From positions 124,001 to 188,000 of the forward strand of contig NC_020134.1 of assembly GCF_000331995.1 (NCBI RefSeq): 64,000 bases of DNA, in the 5' to 3' direction. The number at the start of each line of letters is the position of its first letter. The stretch's first letter is position 1. The notes under the pieces are model-generated. The model did not search any database, had not been told where the DNA came from, and saw only the letters and a program-made list of their open reading frames with translations. Origin of the DNA: Thermoclostridium stercorarium subsp. stercorarium DSM 8532 (GTDB lineage: Bacteria; Bacillota; Clostridia; DSM-8532). The position numbers and the translations under genes are program-made. This document shows, piece by piece, positions 9,063 through 17,573 of the stretch.

Positions 9063-9717
9063 AATAAAAATGGATAATTACATGCCGTTACGGGATGTTA
9101 TTTTCAACACACTCCGCGACGCTATTGTATCCGGTGAATTAAAGCCGGGGGAAAGATTAATGGAAGTAGCTCTTGCCGAAAAAATGGGTGTAAGCAGAAC
9201 CCCGGTGAGGGAAGCGGTCAGAAGGCTTGAAATGGAAGGCCTTGTAACCATGACCCCCAGGAAGGGAACCCATGTTGCCGAAATTACGGTTAAGGACATA
9301 ATGGATGTTCTTGAAGTGCGGGCGGCATTAGACAAGCTTGCAACCGAACTGGCAGCAAAACGTGCCAGACCTGAAAATATCCGGCAGCTTGAGAATATCC
9401 ATAAACAGTATATTGCATGCCTTGAAAAGCAGAACATCACCGGTGCAATAAAGAAGGATGTGGAATTCCACGAAGTAATATACGCGGCCGCAAAGAACAG
9501 CAAGCTTACAAGCGTGGCGTCAAGCCTGCGGGAACAGATTTACCGGTTCCGCGTACTTTATATGAAAGACTTTTCCAACGCGGAAGAGGTACTGAAGGAA
9601 CACGAGTCAATACTTCAGGCATTGAGGGAAGGAAACGCCGAACTTGCCGGAAGGCTTGCGGAAGAACATATTGTGCACCAGAAAGAGACCATTATTCAGC
9701 AAATGGAGAAAAAATAG
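9046..9717 (+). CDS. GntR family transcriptional regulator (FadR/FCD type)
   Basis: The ATG at 9046 is preceded by a GGAGG site inside the end of ispE, giving 223 residues; starts further upstream would lie inside ispE without need. The N-terminal winged helix is typical (LRDAIVSGELKPGERLMEVALAEKMGVSRTPVREAVRRLE, split across about residues 16-65). An all-helical FCD ligand domain follows (about 80-215), with its metal/ligand histidines visible in VEFHEVIY and EHIVHQKE. These regulators usually answer to small carboxylates or sugar acids. Its coupling to ispE suggests co-transcription, but the target is unknown. Confidence 0.9.
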   Translation: MAKISKIKMDNYMPLRDVIFNTLRDAIVSGELKPGERLMEVALAEKMGVSRTPVREAVRRLEMEGLVTMTPRKGTHVAEITVKDIMDVLEVRAALDKLATELAAKRARPENIRQLENIHKQYIACLEKQNITGAIKKDVEFHEVIYAAAKNSKLTSVASSLREQIYRFRVLYMKDFSNAEEVLKEHESILQALREGNAELAGRLAEEHIVHQKETIIQQMEKK

Positions 9718-9724
9718 TGCAGCT

Positions 9725-9754
9725 TTGTTCTTGTTTTATATTTTTTTTTATGAT
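9725..9754 (+). promoter_or_regulatory. Probable promoter of rpsF-ssb
   Basis: TTGTTC (9725-9730) and TATGAT (9749-9754) are spaced by 18 bases, upstream of a short leader before rpsF. Confidence 0.45.
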
Positions 9755-9783
9755 AAAATCAGTTCTGCTGTCGTGAAATCCTT

Positions 9784-9802
9784 GCTCCGCACAAAGCGGG
9801 GC
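9784..9802 (+). promoter_or_regulatory. Hairpin in the rpsF leader, possible ribosomal-protein leader
   Basis: GCTCCGC (9784-9790) pairs with GCGGGGC (9796-9802) around a 5-base loop, just before the rpsF ribosome-binding site. S6 leaders in many bacteria form an RNA with a CCG element bound by S6:S18. Whether this small hairpin is that element is a guess. Confidence 0.35.
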
Positions 9803-9829
9803 CACAAGTCCAGAAGGAGGTGAAGAAAG

Positions 9830-10129
9830 ATGGCAAAAATGGTGAATTATGAGTCAATATTTGTTGTAAATCCTCAGCTGGAGGACGAAAAGATCAAGGA
9901 AATCATTGAAAAGATGAAGTCCCTTGTCGAGTCCAACGCCCAGCTGGAGAAGATTGAGGAATGGGGAAAGAAGAAACTGGCTTACGAAATTGCAAAGCAA
10001 AAAGAAGGTTATTATGTACTGATGCAATTCACTGCAGAGCCTAATTTCCCCGCCGAACTGGAAAGAGTGTATAAGATTACCGAAGGCGTTATCAGGTATC
10101 TGATAGTTAAACGTGACGAAAAGGAATAA
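9830..10129 (+). CDS. rpsF: 30S ribosomal protein S6
   Basis: At 99 residues this is normal S6 length, with the family signature MVNYESIFVVNP at the N-terminus, WGKKKLAYEI in the middle and RYLIVKRDE at the end. S6 binds 16S rRNA in the platform together with S18. An AAGGAGGTG site lies 8 bases before the ATG at 9830; a second in-frame ATG at 9839 is possible but less well spaced. It is followed by ssb, the usual order, but the usual third gene rpsR is absent. Confidence 0.97.
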   Translation: MAKMVNYESIFVVNPQLEDEKIKEIIEKMKSLVESNAQLEKIEEWGKKKLAYEIAKQKEGYYVLMQFTAEPNFPAELERVYKITEGVIRYLIVKRDEKE

Positions 10130-10166
10130 GCGCCAGTGATTATCCCATATTACGGAGGTTGAAGTT

Positions 10167-10619
10167 ATGAACAAGGTTATCCTTATGGGTCGTCTGACAG
10201 CAGACCCGGAACTCAGATATACTACAGGTACGAACATCCCGGTATGCCGCTTCAGGCTCGCAGTGGATCGGCCGTTTCAAAAGCAGGGCGAAGACAGACA
10301 GGCGGATTTTTTCAATATAGTTGCATGGAGAAGTACGGCGGAATTTGTGAGCAAATTCTTTAAGAAAGGCATGCGCGTTCTTATTGAAGGGTATCTCAGA
10401 AACAACGATTACGAGGACAATCAGGGTGTACGACATTATATGGTGGAGATTCATGCCGAAAGAGTATATTTTGCGGATTCGAAAAGGGATGACGTATCTG
10501 GCGGGTTTTCACAACCTCAGTATGGGATGCCGGCGCCTGATGATGCTCCGGTTTCGGAACCTGAACCCGGAGACGGATTTTTCCCGTTATCGGACGACGA
10601 TGACGATTTACCGTTTTAA
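10167..10619 (+). CDS. ssb: Single-stranded DNA-binding protein
   Basis: The 150-residue product has the OB-fold core (MNKVILMGRLTADPELRYT, FFNIVAWRSTAEFVSKFFKKG, VLIEGYLRNNDYED). A flexible linker rich in P, D and E leads to the acidic tip DDDDDLPF that recruits replication and repair partners. It coats single-stranded DNA in replication, repair and recombination. A CGGAGG site precedes the ATG. It is co-transcribed with rpsF, and a terminator follows at once. Confidence 0.97.
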   Translation: MNKVILMGRLTADPELRYTTGTNIPVCRFRLAVDRPFQKQGEDRQADFFNIVAWRSTAEFVSKFFKKGMRVLIEGYLRNNDYEDNQGVRHYMVEIHAERVYFADSKRDDVSGGFSQPQYGMPAPDDAPVSEPEPGDGFFPLSDDDDDLPF

Positions 10620-10683
10620 AAGCGTTAATTTGAAACTACCGAACGAACCATTCACACACGAATGTAATGATCCCATACAACAA

Positions 10684-10716
10684 GCCCTTTTATTTAATGT
10701 AAAAGGGTTTTTTTTT
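10684..10716 (+). terminator. Rho-independent terminator after ssb
   Basis: CCCTTTTA (10685-10692) pairs with TAAAAGGG (10700-10707), followed by nine T residues. The signal closes the rpsF-ssb operon with no rpsR inside it. Confidence 0.9.
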
Positions 10717-10834
10717 GTGCTTTTTAAAGCCTTATTGGACGGATTACAGCATTTGCCATAAATTGCAAAACAACGTAATTTTAGAACAATAATAGCCTGA
10801 TTTTTTAATTTTATGAAAATTATTTATCGAAACA

Positions 10835-10843
10835 TGGTATAAT
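10835..10843 (+). promoter_or_regulatory. Extended -10 promoter for the sugar-lipid cassette
   Basis: TGGTATAAT (TG at 10835, TATAAT 10838-10843) is a perfect extended -10 element. No good -35 is visible, as expected for this promoter type. It lies about 30 bases before the GTG at 10875. Confidence 0.55.
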
Positions 10844-10874
10844 TAACAAAGGATAAAATCAGGAGCGTGAAAAG

Positions 10875-12371
10875 GTGCGTTATATATCAGGGGTAGCATT
10901 TGCGGTTGCAGCGTTTATACTGGTGTTCTTATGTATTCCTGAAACAGGTGTCATTTACACTCATGATACCCAGGCATACGAGTATGCGGCGGAAACTTTT
11001 CTGCAGTCAGGAACGATGAGGTATTTCGGTTACGACACTCCGATTATTCAGTGGCCTCCTTTTTATATACTGATACTTGCGGTTATGAAATTTCTCGGAA
11101 TCACCGTCGAAAAGGGTGCCGCATGGCTTAACGCCGGGCTTTTTGCATACCTTGTTTATGTTTCCGCCGTTTACCTGTTTGAAAATCTGACTGTCAAGGT
11201 GCTTTCAGTTCCTGCGCTGCTCCTTTTGACACTTTCTGTTCCGTTAATTTACGTTTCGGGCTACGGCTGGACTGAAATGCTTTTTATTTTTCTCGCAGTA
11301 CTCTCAATGGTCCTTATACTTATGTACTTAAAGAACCGGAAGCTTTCTTACTTTGTTTCCGGAGCCCTTGTGTCGGCCATGTGCTGGCTCACCAGGTATA
11401 TCGGAATCACCGTAATTGCGGCATTGGCGCTGGTTTTGTTTATATATGAAAAACCTGTTGCCGACAAGTTCAAAAAAGCCTTTACATATGGCGTTTTTTC
11501 GTGTTTCCCCATGTGCCTGTGGGTTTTAAGAAACTACCTTTTATCCGGCACATTCACCGGCGGTAGGCAGCCAGGGGTATACACCCTGGGTGAGAATATT
11601 GAGCTTTCCCTTATGGTTTTTAATGAATGGTTTTCATACGCGATACCCGAAATCCTGAGTGCATCGCTGGTATACCTTGGTTTGCTTGTACTGCTTGCCG
11701 TTCTGGTAAGGGAAAGTAAAAAGGGTGAAAATAGCCTGCCCACTCCTGATTTGTCGGCAAACCTCCTTATAACTGCAATTTATTCCGCCGTTTTGCTGTA
11801 TACGGCGACCAAAACCGCCATGGACGGAATAAACAACCGGCTTTGGGCGCCTGTGTATCCGTTTTTGGTATTTGCCGTTGTTTTTTTAATGGACGGTCTT
11901 CTGAAAAACATTGAAAGAAGAAGTACAAAAGGACTTCTGGCAGCAGGATTTATTGTTTTTGCCTTCGTTTTTTCAATAAACCCGGCATTGTGGATCAGGA
12001 ACGAAGGATTTCCGAGGAAATATGAGCTTTTGGGAATAAAGGAGGCGCCCGCGGCGAAAAAAACACAGCTTCTGGAGCTGGCGCTTGAAACCATTGAACC
12101 CTCGGAAAACACACTGGTGATAAGCAACGATGCCTCCGCGTTAAACATGTATACAAATCTTAAAAGCTATTATCCGCCCAAAAAAGAGGGCATACCTATA
12201 TATACGTTCGAGCAGTACGTCAGTAGAATAAAAAATTTCGAACATATTTATGTTATATGGTCGGGAGCATGGGAAAACGGGAATTTCGTGGAACTGGCCG
12301 AGTTTGAAAAGGTATTTGCGATGGAAAAGGTGGCCCAGAATTCCTATTGTGTCATTTTCCGACTTAAGTAA
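10875..12371 (+). CDS. GT-C type membrane glycosyltransferase (PMT/ArnT-like)
   Basis: The 498-residue product has about ten to twelve hydrophobic segments. The first extracellular loop carries an acidic residue after TM1 (GVIYTHDTQAYEYAA, D31) and a WPPFY motif, as in dolichol/polyprenyl-phosphate-sugar-dependent GT-C enzymes. A soluble C-terminal part of about 110 residues follows the last TM. Such enzymes take a sugar from a polyprenyl phosphate on the outer membrane face and add it to a wall polymer, lipid or protein. The GTG start at 10875 is preceded by AGGAGCG. The neighbours (UbiA prenyltransferase, SDR, GtrB-like GT2) could make its lipid-linked donor. The acceptor is unknown. Confidence 0.7.
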   Translation: MRYISGVAFAVAAFILVFLCIPETGVIYTHDTQAYEYAAETFLQSGTMRYFGYDTPIIQWPPFYILILAVMKFLGITVEKGAAWLNAGLFAYLVYVSAVYLFENLTVKVLSVPALLLLTLSVPLIYVSGYGWTEMLFIFLAVLSMVLILMYLKNRKLSYFVSGALVSAMCWLTRYIGITVIAALALVLFIYEKPVADKFKKAFTYGVFSCFPMCLWVLRNYLLSGTFTGGRQPGVYTLGENIELSLMVFNEWFSYAIPEILSASLVYLGLLVLLAVLVRESKKGENSLPTPDLSANLLITAIYSAVLLYTATKTAMDGINNRLWAPVYPFLVFAVVFLMDGLLKNIERRSTKGLLAAGFIVFAFVFSINPALWIRNEGFPRKYELLGIKEAPAAKKTQLLELALETIEPSENTLVISNDASALNMYTNLKSYYPPKKEGIPIYTFEQYVSRIKNFEHIYVIWSGAWENGNFVELAEFEKVFAMEKVAQNSYCVIFRLK

Positions 12372-12448
12372 AATTTTTTATTGGAGTTGCCAATATAAAA
12401 ATAAACCTTTAAAATAAGAACAGTGTATCAGAATTGCGGGAGAAAGAC

Positions 12449-13306
12449 ATGAACGGGAAACTGTTAAGACTGTTACGCCCAAAACAGTGGGTTAAAAATA
12501 TATTTGTACTGGTGCCGCTGATCTTTTCGCGGACATTTACCGAGCCCGGTCGTGTTTTGCGAGCGCTGGGCGCTTTTCTGTGCTTTACTGCGGTATCATC
12601 CGCGATATATGTTCTGAATGACATAATCGATATTGAGAAAGACAGGCTCCACGAAACAAAGCGTTTCAGGCCTCTTGCATCCGGAGAGGTTACGAAGGGC
12701 CAGGCCTTTATACTTATGGCGCTGCTTCTGGTGCTGGGGCTTGCGGTGGCGTTCGCTATCAGCACAAATGTGGTGCTATGCCTTACGACTTATATAGTAC
12801 TGAATATTCTGTATTCCCTGTTTTTCAAAAAAATTGTAATCCTGGACATAACGGTAATTGCCATCGGTTTTGTGCTCCGGGTGATTACAGGGGCGGCTGC
12901 AATTAATGTGTATATCTCCTCATGGGTGCTGCTTTGTTCCTTTTTTATTGCCCTCTGCCTTGCTGCGGGGAAAAGGAAAACCGAAAAGGCAAGCCTTCAG
13001 GAATCCTCGACCGAACACAGGAAAGTTCTGGCGGTTTATACCGACGAATTTTTAAAAGGTCTGATACAAATAAGCATCACCTGCACCACAATAACCTATT
13101 CGCTGTATACGATACTGGAGTACAATGTGCAGAGCCCAATGATAACAATTCTTTTTGTCGTGTTCGGGCTTTTCAGGTATATGCAGCTTGTTTTTGAGGA
13201 TGACGAAGGAAGGCTTCCCGAAGAACTTATTCTTTCGGACAGACCGTTGCTTTTAAGCATATTCCTTTTCGGTGTGTCATGGATTATAATTTTCCTTATG
13301 CTTTAA
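12449..13306 (+). CDS. UbiA-family prenyltransferase, decaprenyl-phosphate phosphoribosyltransferase-like
   Basis: The ATG at 12449 with a GGGAG site gives 285 residues and about eight TM helices. The first Asp-rich motif is NDIIDIEKDR (57-66), preceded by LRPKQWVKN at 9-17, and a second acidic motif, SDRPLLLS, lies near the C-terminus. The KQWVKN N-terminus and HETKRFRPLASG after the first motif are typical of DPPR-synthase-like proteins (mycobacterial UbiA, Rv3806c). That enzyme moves phosphoribose from PRPP to a polyprenyl phosphate, the first step toward lipid-linked arabinose or ribose. By family, a quinone or haem role is less likely, and the flanking sugar genes support the sugar-lipid role. 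The specific reaction is inferred. Confidence 0.8.
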   Translation: MNGKLLRLLRPKQWVKNIFVLVPLIFSRTFTEPGRVLRALGAFLCFTAVSSAIYVLNDIIDIEKDRLHETKRFRPLASGEVTKGQAFILMALLLVLGLAVAFAISTNVVLCLTTYIVLNILYSLFFKKIVILDITVIAIGFVLRVITGAAAINVYISSWVLLCSFFIALCLAAGKRKTEKASLQESSTEHRKVLAVYTDEFLKGLIQISITCTTITYSLYTILEYNVQSPMITILFVVFGLFRYMQLVFEDDEGRLPEELILSDRPLLLSIFLFGVSWIIIFLML

Positions 13307-13334
13307 AACCTGCTAAAGTTATTGTAAAAACGAC

Positions 13335-13362
13335 TTTGATATTTGGAACGGTGATATATAAT
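13335..13362 (+). promoter_or_regulatory. Possible promoter before the radical SAM gene
   Basis: TTTGAT (13335-13340) and a perfect TATAAT (13357-13362) are 16 bases apart within the 95-base gap after the UbiA gene. Confidence 0.4.
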
Positions 13363-13401
13363 ATATAAGGTAGAAAAAATTAAGAATGTAAAGGAGAAGT
13401 A

Positions 13402-14397
13402 ATGTTAAGAGCGTTAATAAACCTGATACTTAAAAAACCAATTCTGGTGATATACGATGTTACGAAGCTGTGCAACCAGCGCTGCCTCATGTGCAATATA
13501 TGGAAAACCAAAAGCAATGACATGGATCTTGGGCGGCTGGAAGAGGAAGTAAAGAAGTTAAGCCGTTTTGGAGTGCGATATGTTTTCCTTCAGGGTGGAG
13601 AACCTTTAATCCGTAAGGATATAATACAGATAATAGATATATTTCTTAAATACCGCATAAAACCCACGGTTATAACCAACGGCATCCTGCTTACTCCCGA
13701 AATTGCCTCGGAAATTGCAAAAAGGCGCTGTAACCTTGCCATAAGCATCGACTCAATGGATCGTGAGCTTTTTGCGAAACTCAGGGGCGTTGATAAACTT
13801 GATCAGGTACTGGATAATATACGGAAAATATACAAAATGGAACGAAAGGGTAACTGGTCAATAACCACTACGATAACCGGCCTGTCAAAGTTCGAGGATG
13901 TAAGGGAAATAGAGCGGTTTGCCGAAGAGCATAACTTCATGTTTGCAATACGCCCGTATATTTTCGTCAGGGGCGTGGCGGGAAAAAAGAACGACGAACT
14001 TATGTACGAATGGAAGGATGTATCCGAAATTTTTCTGTATATGGCTGAAAAGGCAAGGAAAAACAATTTTCTTGCGTACCTTGTCTACAGAGAGCATATA
14101 CGGTATATAAAAGGCGAGAGCATGCCGATGTGCGATGCTGCAAAGTATTCGTTTGTGATGACAGAAAGCGGTTTGAAAAGCCCGTGCATAGAGTTTACCG
14201 ACATAAACTCCAGCCTTGAGAATTTCAGAAAAAACAGAAAAACATTTTATAAAAAGCTGGAAGAATGCAATAAAACAACACCGTGTTTTTACAACGATGC
14301 AAGGGAAATAGGCGTGCTCTGGCGGAATAAATGGCTTATACTTCTCAATGCTCCCAAAATAATCCGCCAGCTTATACAATACGGAAACTTCTTTTAA
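13402..14397 (+). CDS. Radical SAM protein (HpnH/MoaA-like), substrate unknown
   Basis: The 331-residue protein carries the radical SAM cluster motif C24-x3-C28-x2-C31 (CNQRCLMC). The GGEPL motif lies at about residues 67-71. In the C-terminal third several cysteines (PMCDAAKYS, SPCIEF, EECNKTTPCF) could bind an auxiliary cluster, as in SPASM/Twitch proteins. It therefore probably makes a 5'-deoxyadenosyl radical to modify a substrate. Lying between a UbiA-type enzyme and an SDR suggests a lipid-linked sugar or isoprenoid substrate, but this is inference. AAGGAG lies 6 bases before the ATG. Confidence 0.85.
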   Translation: MLRALINLILKKPILVIYDVTKLCNQRCLMCNIWKTKSNDMDLGRLEEEVKKLSRFGVRYVFLQGGEPLIRKDIIQIIDIFLKYRIKPTVITNGILLTPEIASEIAKRRCNLAISIDSMDRELFAKLRGVDKLDQVLDNIRKIYKMERKGNWSITTTITGLSKFEDVREIERFAEEHNFMFAIRPYIFVRGVAGKKNDELMYEWKDVSEIFLYMAEKARKNNFLAYLVYREHIRYIKGESMPMCDAAKYSFVMTESGLKSPCIEFTDINSSLENFRKNRKTFYKKLEECNKTTPCFYNDAREIGVLWRNKWLILLNAPKIIRQLIQYGNFF

Positions 14398-14414
14398 CCC
14401 ATGGAGGGTTTGTT

Positions 14415-15293
14415 ATGAATGTATTCATTACCGGCGCGTCAGGGTTTGTGGGGAGCCATCTGGTTAAAGCATTGTCAGCTGACAAAGCGGTTAAGCGAAT
14501 TTATGCCCTTTACAGGAATGAAGACCAGATAGCCTTCCTGCCTAAAGTTAACCCGGTAATCGGCGATCTTGAGAAACTGCCTGAGATAGATCTGGATGTG
14601 CCGATAGATTTGGTTATTCACCTTGCAGGGTATTTCAGGAACGAATCGAAGAAATTATGCGAGAAGGTAAATCTTCAGGGTACGAAAAACACCATCGCTT
14701 TCTGCAGGAACAACGGCATAAAAAGAATACTTTTTTACAGCACGATAAACGTGGACCTTAAAACAAAGGGAAATTATGCGACAACAAAGTTAATGGCCGA
14801 AGAGGAAGTTAGAAAAAGCGGCCTGGAATATATGATCGTAAGGCCGGCGCTGATTTATGAAGGAAGAAAGGGAAGCCTTGGCAAAATAATAAGATATGTC
14901 GAGAAGCTTCCCTTTGTGCCTGTTTTCGGGGACGGAAATGCGAAGGAACAGCCAATACATATAGACGAGATTGTAAACTTAACGGTTGCAATGATAAAGG
15001 ATTTTAAACCGGGCACCGTCCTGTACGCCGCAGGTAAGGAAGCGATGACATTCAGAGAAATGATCAATATTATTGCCCGGACAATGAACAAAAAAGCAAA
15101 AATCCTTACAATCCCTGCAAAACCTGTGCATGCCGTTTTAAGGCTTTTCGAAAAAGCCGGTATTCATATAGGCATATCATCCGAGCAGGTTGCCCATATG
15201 AGCGAAGATCTGGCCGCAGACATGAACGAAACGCTGAAGCTTTATCCGGTAGAACTTAAATCTTTTGAGGAAAACATCCGCAGAGAGCGTTAA
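14415..15293 (+). CDS. NAD-dependent epimerase/dehydratase family protein (extended SDR)
   Basis: The start ATG at 14415 follows a GGAGGG site; 292 residues. The Rossmann motif is GASGFVG (7-13) and the catalytic pair is YATTK (Y121, K125), with a Ser in STIN before it. The C-terminal part is that of nucleotide-sugar epimerases or dehydratases. By context it could oxidise/epimerise the polyprenyl-linked or nucleotide sugar used by the neighbouring GT2 and GT-C enzymes. It starts only 17 bases after the radical SAM stop, so it is in the same operon. The sugar is unknown. Confidence 0.85.
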   Translation: MNVFITGASGFVGSHLVKALSADKAVKRIYALYRNEDQIAFLPKVNPVIGDLEKLPEIDLDVPIDLVIHLAGYFRNESKKLCEKVNLQGTKNTIAFCRNNGIKRILFYSTINVDLKTKGNYATTKLMAEEEVRKSGLEYMIVRPALIYEGRKGSLGKIIRYVEKLPFVPVFGDGNAKEQPIHIDEIVNLTVAMIKDFKPGTVLYAAGKEAMTFREMINIIARTMNKKAKILTIPAKPVHAVLRLFEKAGIHIGISSEQVAHMSEDLAADMNETLKLYPVELKSFEENIRRER

Positions 15294-15316
15294 AAAACTT
15301 TAAGGTCGGTGTTCTG

Positions 15317-16237
15317 ATGCTGTCGGTTGTTCTGCCTGTGTATAACGAAGAAAACCAGATTGAAAAGACGGTAGCGGAAGTCAAAAACACGATAAAGCAG
15401 CTTGGCGAAGAGTATGAAATAATAATCATAGACGACGGTTCCACAGATAATTCATGGGAAGTGCTGAAGAATCTGGCGGATAAAAACGCCGAAATTTCGG
15501 CATACCGGTTCAGTCGCAATTTCGGAAAAGAAGCGGCTTTAATGGCCGGTTTGTCCCATGCAAAGGGTGACGCATGCATAACAATGGATGCGGACCTGCA
15601 GCACCCGCCCGAACTTATCCCCGAAATGGTAAGTTACTGGAAGGAAGGGTTTGAAGTTGTGGAAGCAGTAAAAAAGGACAGGGGAAAGGAAACGTCATTC
15701 AGCCGGTTTTCAGCATCGCTTTTTTATAAAATAATGTACAGGCTTTCGGGTTTTAACCTGGAAAATGCGTCGGATTTTAAGCTTCTGGACAGAAAAGTTG
15801 TTGATGAAATAGTTAGAATGCCCGAACGGGAAACCTTTTTCCGCGGCCTTGCTGCATGGGTGGGTTACAAAAGAAAGGAAGTATATTTCAGCGTGCCCGA
15901 AAGGGAAACGGGGAAAAGCCGATGGTCGAAAATCAAGCTTTTCCGCCTTGCCATAACGGCCTTTACATCCTTTTCGTCCCTGCCGCTGCAGTTTGTAACC
16001 TTCATGGGAATACTTTTTCTGATAGGTTCAGTTATTCTCGGAATACAAACTCTGGTAATGAAACTGAAGGGCTGGGCGATAGGTGGCTTCACAACGGTAA
16101 TTCTTCTTCTTTTGATAATAGGAAGCTGCCTTATGATAAGCCTTGGCATGATAGGGATATATATAGCCCGTATATATAATGAAGTGAAATCAAGGCCAAG
16201 ATATATAATTTCAGAAAAATGTGGAAAGGATAAATAA
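15317..16237 (+). CDS. Polyprenyl-phosphate glycosyltransferase, GT2 family (GtrB/ArnC/DPM-like)
   Basis: The 306-residue product starts with a GT-A fold: VVLPVYNEE, the DD pair at 39-40 (IIDDGSTDNS), DADLQHPPE (D91-x-D93) and the conserved NFGKEAALMAG. Two C-terminal TM helices lie at about 228-250 and 262-286. GtrB-like enzymes load a sugar from a nucleotide donor onto undecaprenyl phosphate at the cytosolic face. The loaded lipid is flipped and used by a GT-C enzyme, such as the one at 10875. It is the last sugar gene of the cassette; dusB follows, its start 29 bases beyond this stop. Confidence 0.9.
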   Translation: MLSVVLPVYNEENQIEKTVAEVKNTIKQLGEEYEIIIIDDGSTDNSWEVLKNLADKNAEISAYRFSRNFGKEAALMAGLSHAKGDACITMDADLQHPPELIPEMVSYWKEGFEVVEAVKKDRGKETSFSRFSASLFYKIMYRLSGFNLENASDFKLLDRKVVDEIVRMPERETFFRGLAAWVGYKRKEVYFSVPERETGKSRWSKIKLFRLAITAFTSFSSLPLQFVTFMGILFLIGSVILGIQTLVMKLKGWAIGGFTTVILLLLIIGSCLMISLGMIGIYIARIYNEVKSRPRYIISEKCGKDK

Positions 16238-16265
16238 GGTAAAAATCGACTTAAGAGGAGACTTT

Positions 16266-17240
16266 ATGAACACGACAATCAGGATTGGCTCATTTGTACC
16301 TAAAAACAACATATTCCTTGCCCCTATGGCGGGCGTAACCGATATGCCGTTCAGGTACCTGTGTTCCAGAATGGGAGCAGGCCTTACATACACCGAAATG
16401 GTAAGCAGTAAAGGCATGTACTATAACGACAAAAAAACCGAGCTTTTAACGGTTACCCATCCGGAAGAGGCTCCGTGTGCGGTGCAAATATTCGGCTCAG
16501 AGCCTGAAATAATGGCAAAAGCCGCTGAAAAACTAAGCATGCGGGATGATATAGCTATAATAGACATTAACATGGGATGCCCTGCGCCGAAAATAGTAAA
16601 AAACAATGAAGGCTGCGCATTAATGAGGAATTTGAAACTGGCGTCGGAAATAATTAAGGCAGTTGTAAAGGCATCTTCAAAACCAGTAACGGTAAAGTTC
16701 CGTAAAGGCTTTAACGAAGACAATGCCGTCGAATTTGCCAAAATGGCTGAAGAGTCAGGCGCCAGCGCCGTTACTGTCCATGGCAGGACGCGGGAACAAA
16801 TGTATTCGGGAAAAGCAGACTGGGATGTAATTGCCCGGGTAAAACAGGCAGTTTCAGTTCCTGTAATCGGGAACGGGGATATATTTACTCCTGAAGACGC
16901 CAGGGAAATGCTTGAAAAAACCGGGTGCGACGCAGTAATGGTGGGGAGAGGCGCGCAGGGAAATCCATGGATATTTAAAAGAATTCTTCATTATATATTA
17001 TATGGTGAAATACTGCCTTACCCAACGGACGGCGAAAAATTGGAAATCATACAGGAGCATTATAGGATGATGATTGAGCTTAAGGGCGAGGAAACGGCAG
17101 TTAAGGAAATGAGAAAGCATATAGCCTGGTACCTTAAGGGTATGCCCGGAGCCGCGGCGCTGAGGGCCGAGATATTCCAGGCAAAGACCTTCAATGAGGT
17201 GCTGGATATTTTAAATGAGTATTTCAGCAGGCTGCAATAA
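16266..17240 (+). CDS. dusB: tRNA-dihydrouridine synthase (DusB type)
   Basis: I chose ATG 16266, with AGAGGAG 7 bases upstream, over an earlier ATG at 16221 that overlaps the GT2 gene. The 324-residue product has the FMN TIM-barrel motifs LAPMAGVTDMPFR, DINMGCPAPK with the catalytic Cys at 105, VTVHGRTREQMY and GNGDI, and VGRGAQGNPW. It reduces uridine to dihydrouridine in tRNA using NADPH. In many Firmicutes dusB sits elsewhere; here it trails the sugar cassette and may share its transcript. No convincing terminator follows; the 333-base gap to 17573 holds the S-layer promoter and leader. Confidence 0.95.
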   Translation: MNTTIRIGSFVPKNNIFLAPMAGVTDMPFRYLCSRMGAGLTYTEMVSSKGMYYNDKKTELLTVTHPEEAPCAVQIFGSEPEIMAKAAEKLSMRDDIAIIDINMGCPAPKIVKNNEGCALMRNLKLASEIIKAVVKASSKPVTVKFRKGFNEDNAVEFAKMAEESGASAVTVHGRTREQMYSGKADWDVIARVKQAVSVPVIGNGDIFTPEDAREMLEKTGCDAVMVGRGAQGNPWIFKRILHYILYGEILPYPTDGEKLEIIQEHYRMMIELKGEETAVKEMRKHIAWYLKGMPGAAALRAEIFQAKTFNEVLDILNEYFSRLQ

Positions 17241-17400
17241 ATTTTTCAGGAAATATATTTCCAACATGAGTTAAATTGTGGTAAACTGTTGCTGCCATGA
17301 TGACGATATATTAATTTGCAGGTTTATTAAAGGAATGTATTTATCCTGTTACCGGAGATTGCTATAAAGTTACAATTTGTTTACACATACCGGCGGTTTG

Positions 17401-17429
17401 TTGACGCACTAAAATACCAATGATATAAT
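17401..17429 (+). promoter_or_regulatory. Strong promoter of the S-layer gene
   Basis: TTGACG (17401-17406) and TATAAT (17424-17429) are spaced by 17 bases, a near-consensus promoter. Initiation near 17436 gives a long 5' UTR of about 138 nt. Confidence 0.75.
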
Positions 17430-17483
17430 AACGTTGAAATTCATGATATGCTGCCGATGCATATCCTGAATTTATAAAAAAGC

Positions 17484-17521
17484 AAAGTTAGATTATCAGG
17501 GAAGCAGGGTAATCTGACTTT
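17484..17521 (+). promoter_or_regulatory. 5' UTR stem-loop of the S-layer mRNA
   Basis: AAAGTTAGATTA (17484-17495) pairs with TAATCTGACTTT (17510-17521) over 12 bp with one G-U pair and a 14-base loop. Long, structured 5' UTRs that stabilise the message are known for abundant S-layer genes. Confidence 0.6.
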
Positions 17522-17573
17522 GTAAAAATAAAAAAGGCCGCTTCAAACAAATTTCAAAAGGGAGGATTTAGTT

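Noticed and set aside
17249..17262. Palindrome GGAAATATATTTCC as the dusB terminator
   Set aside because: It has no loop of usable size and no T-run; it is probably chance in AT-rich DNA.
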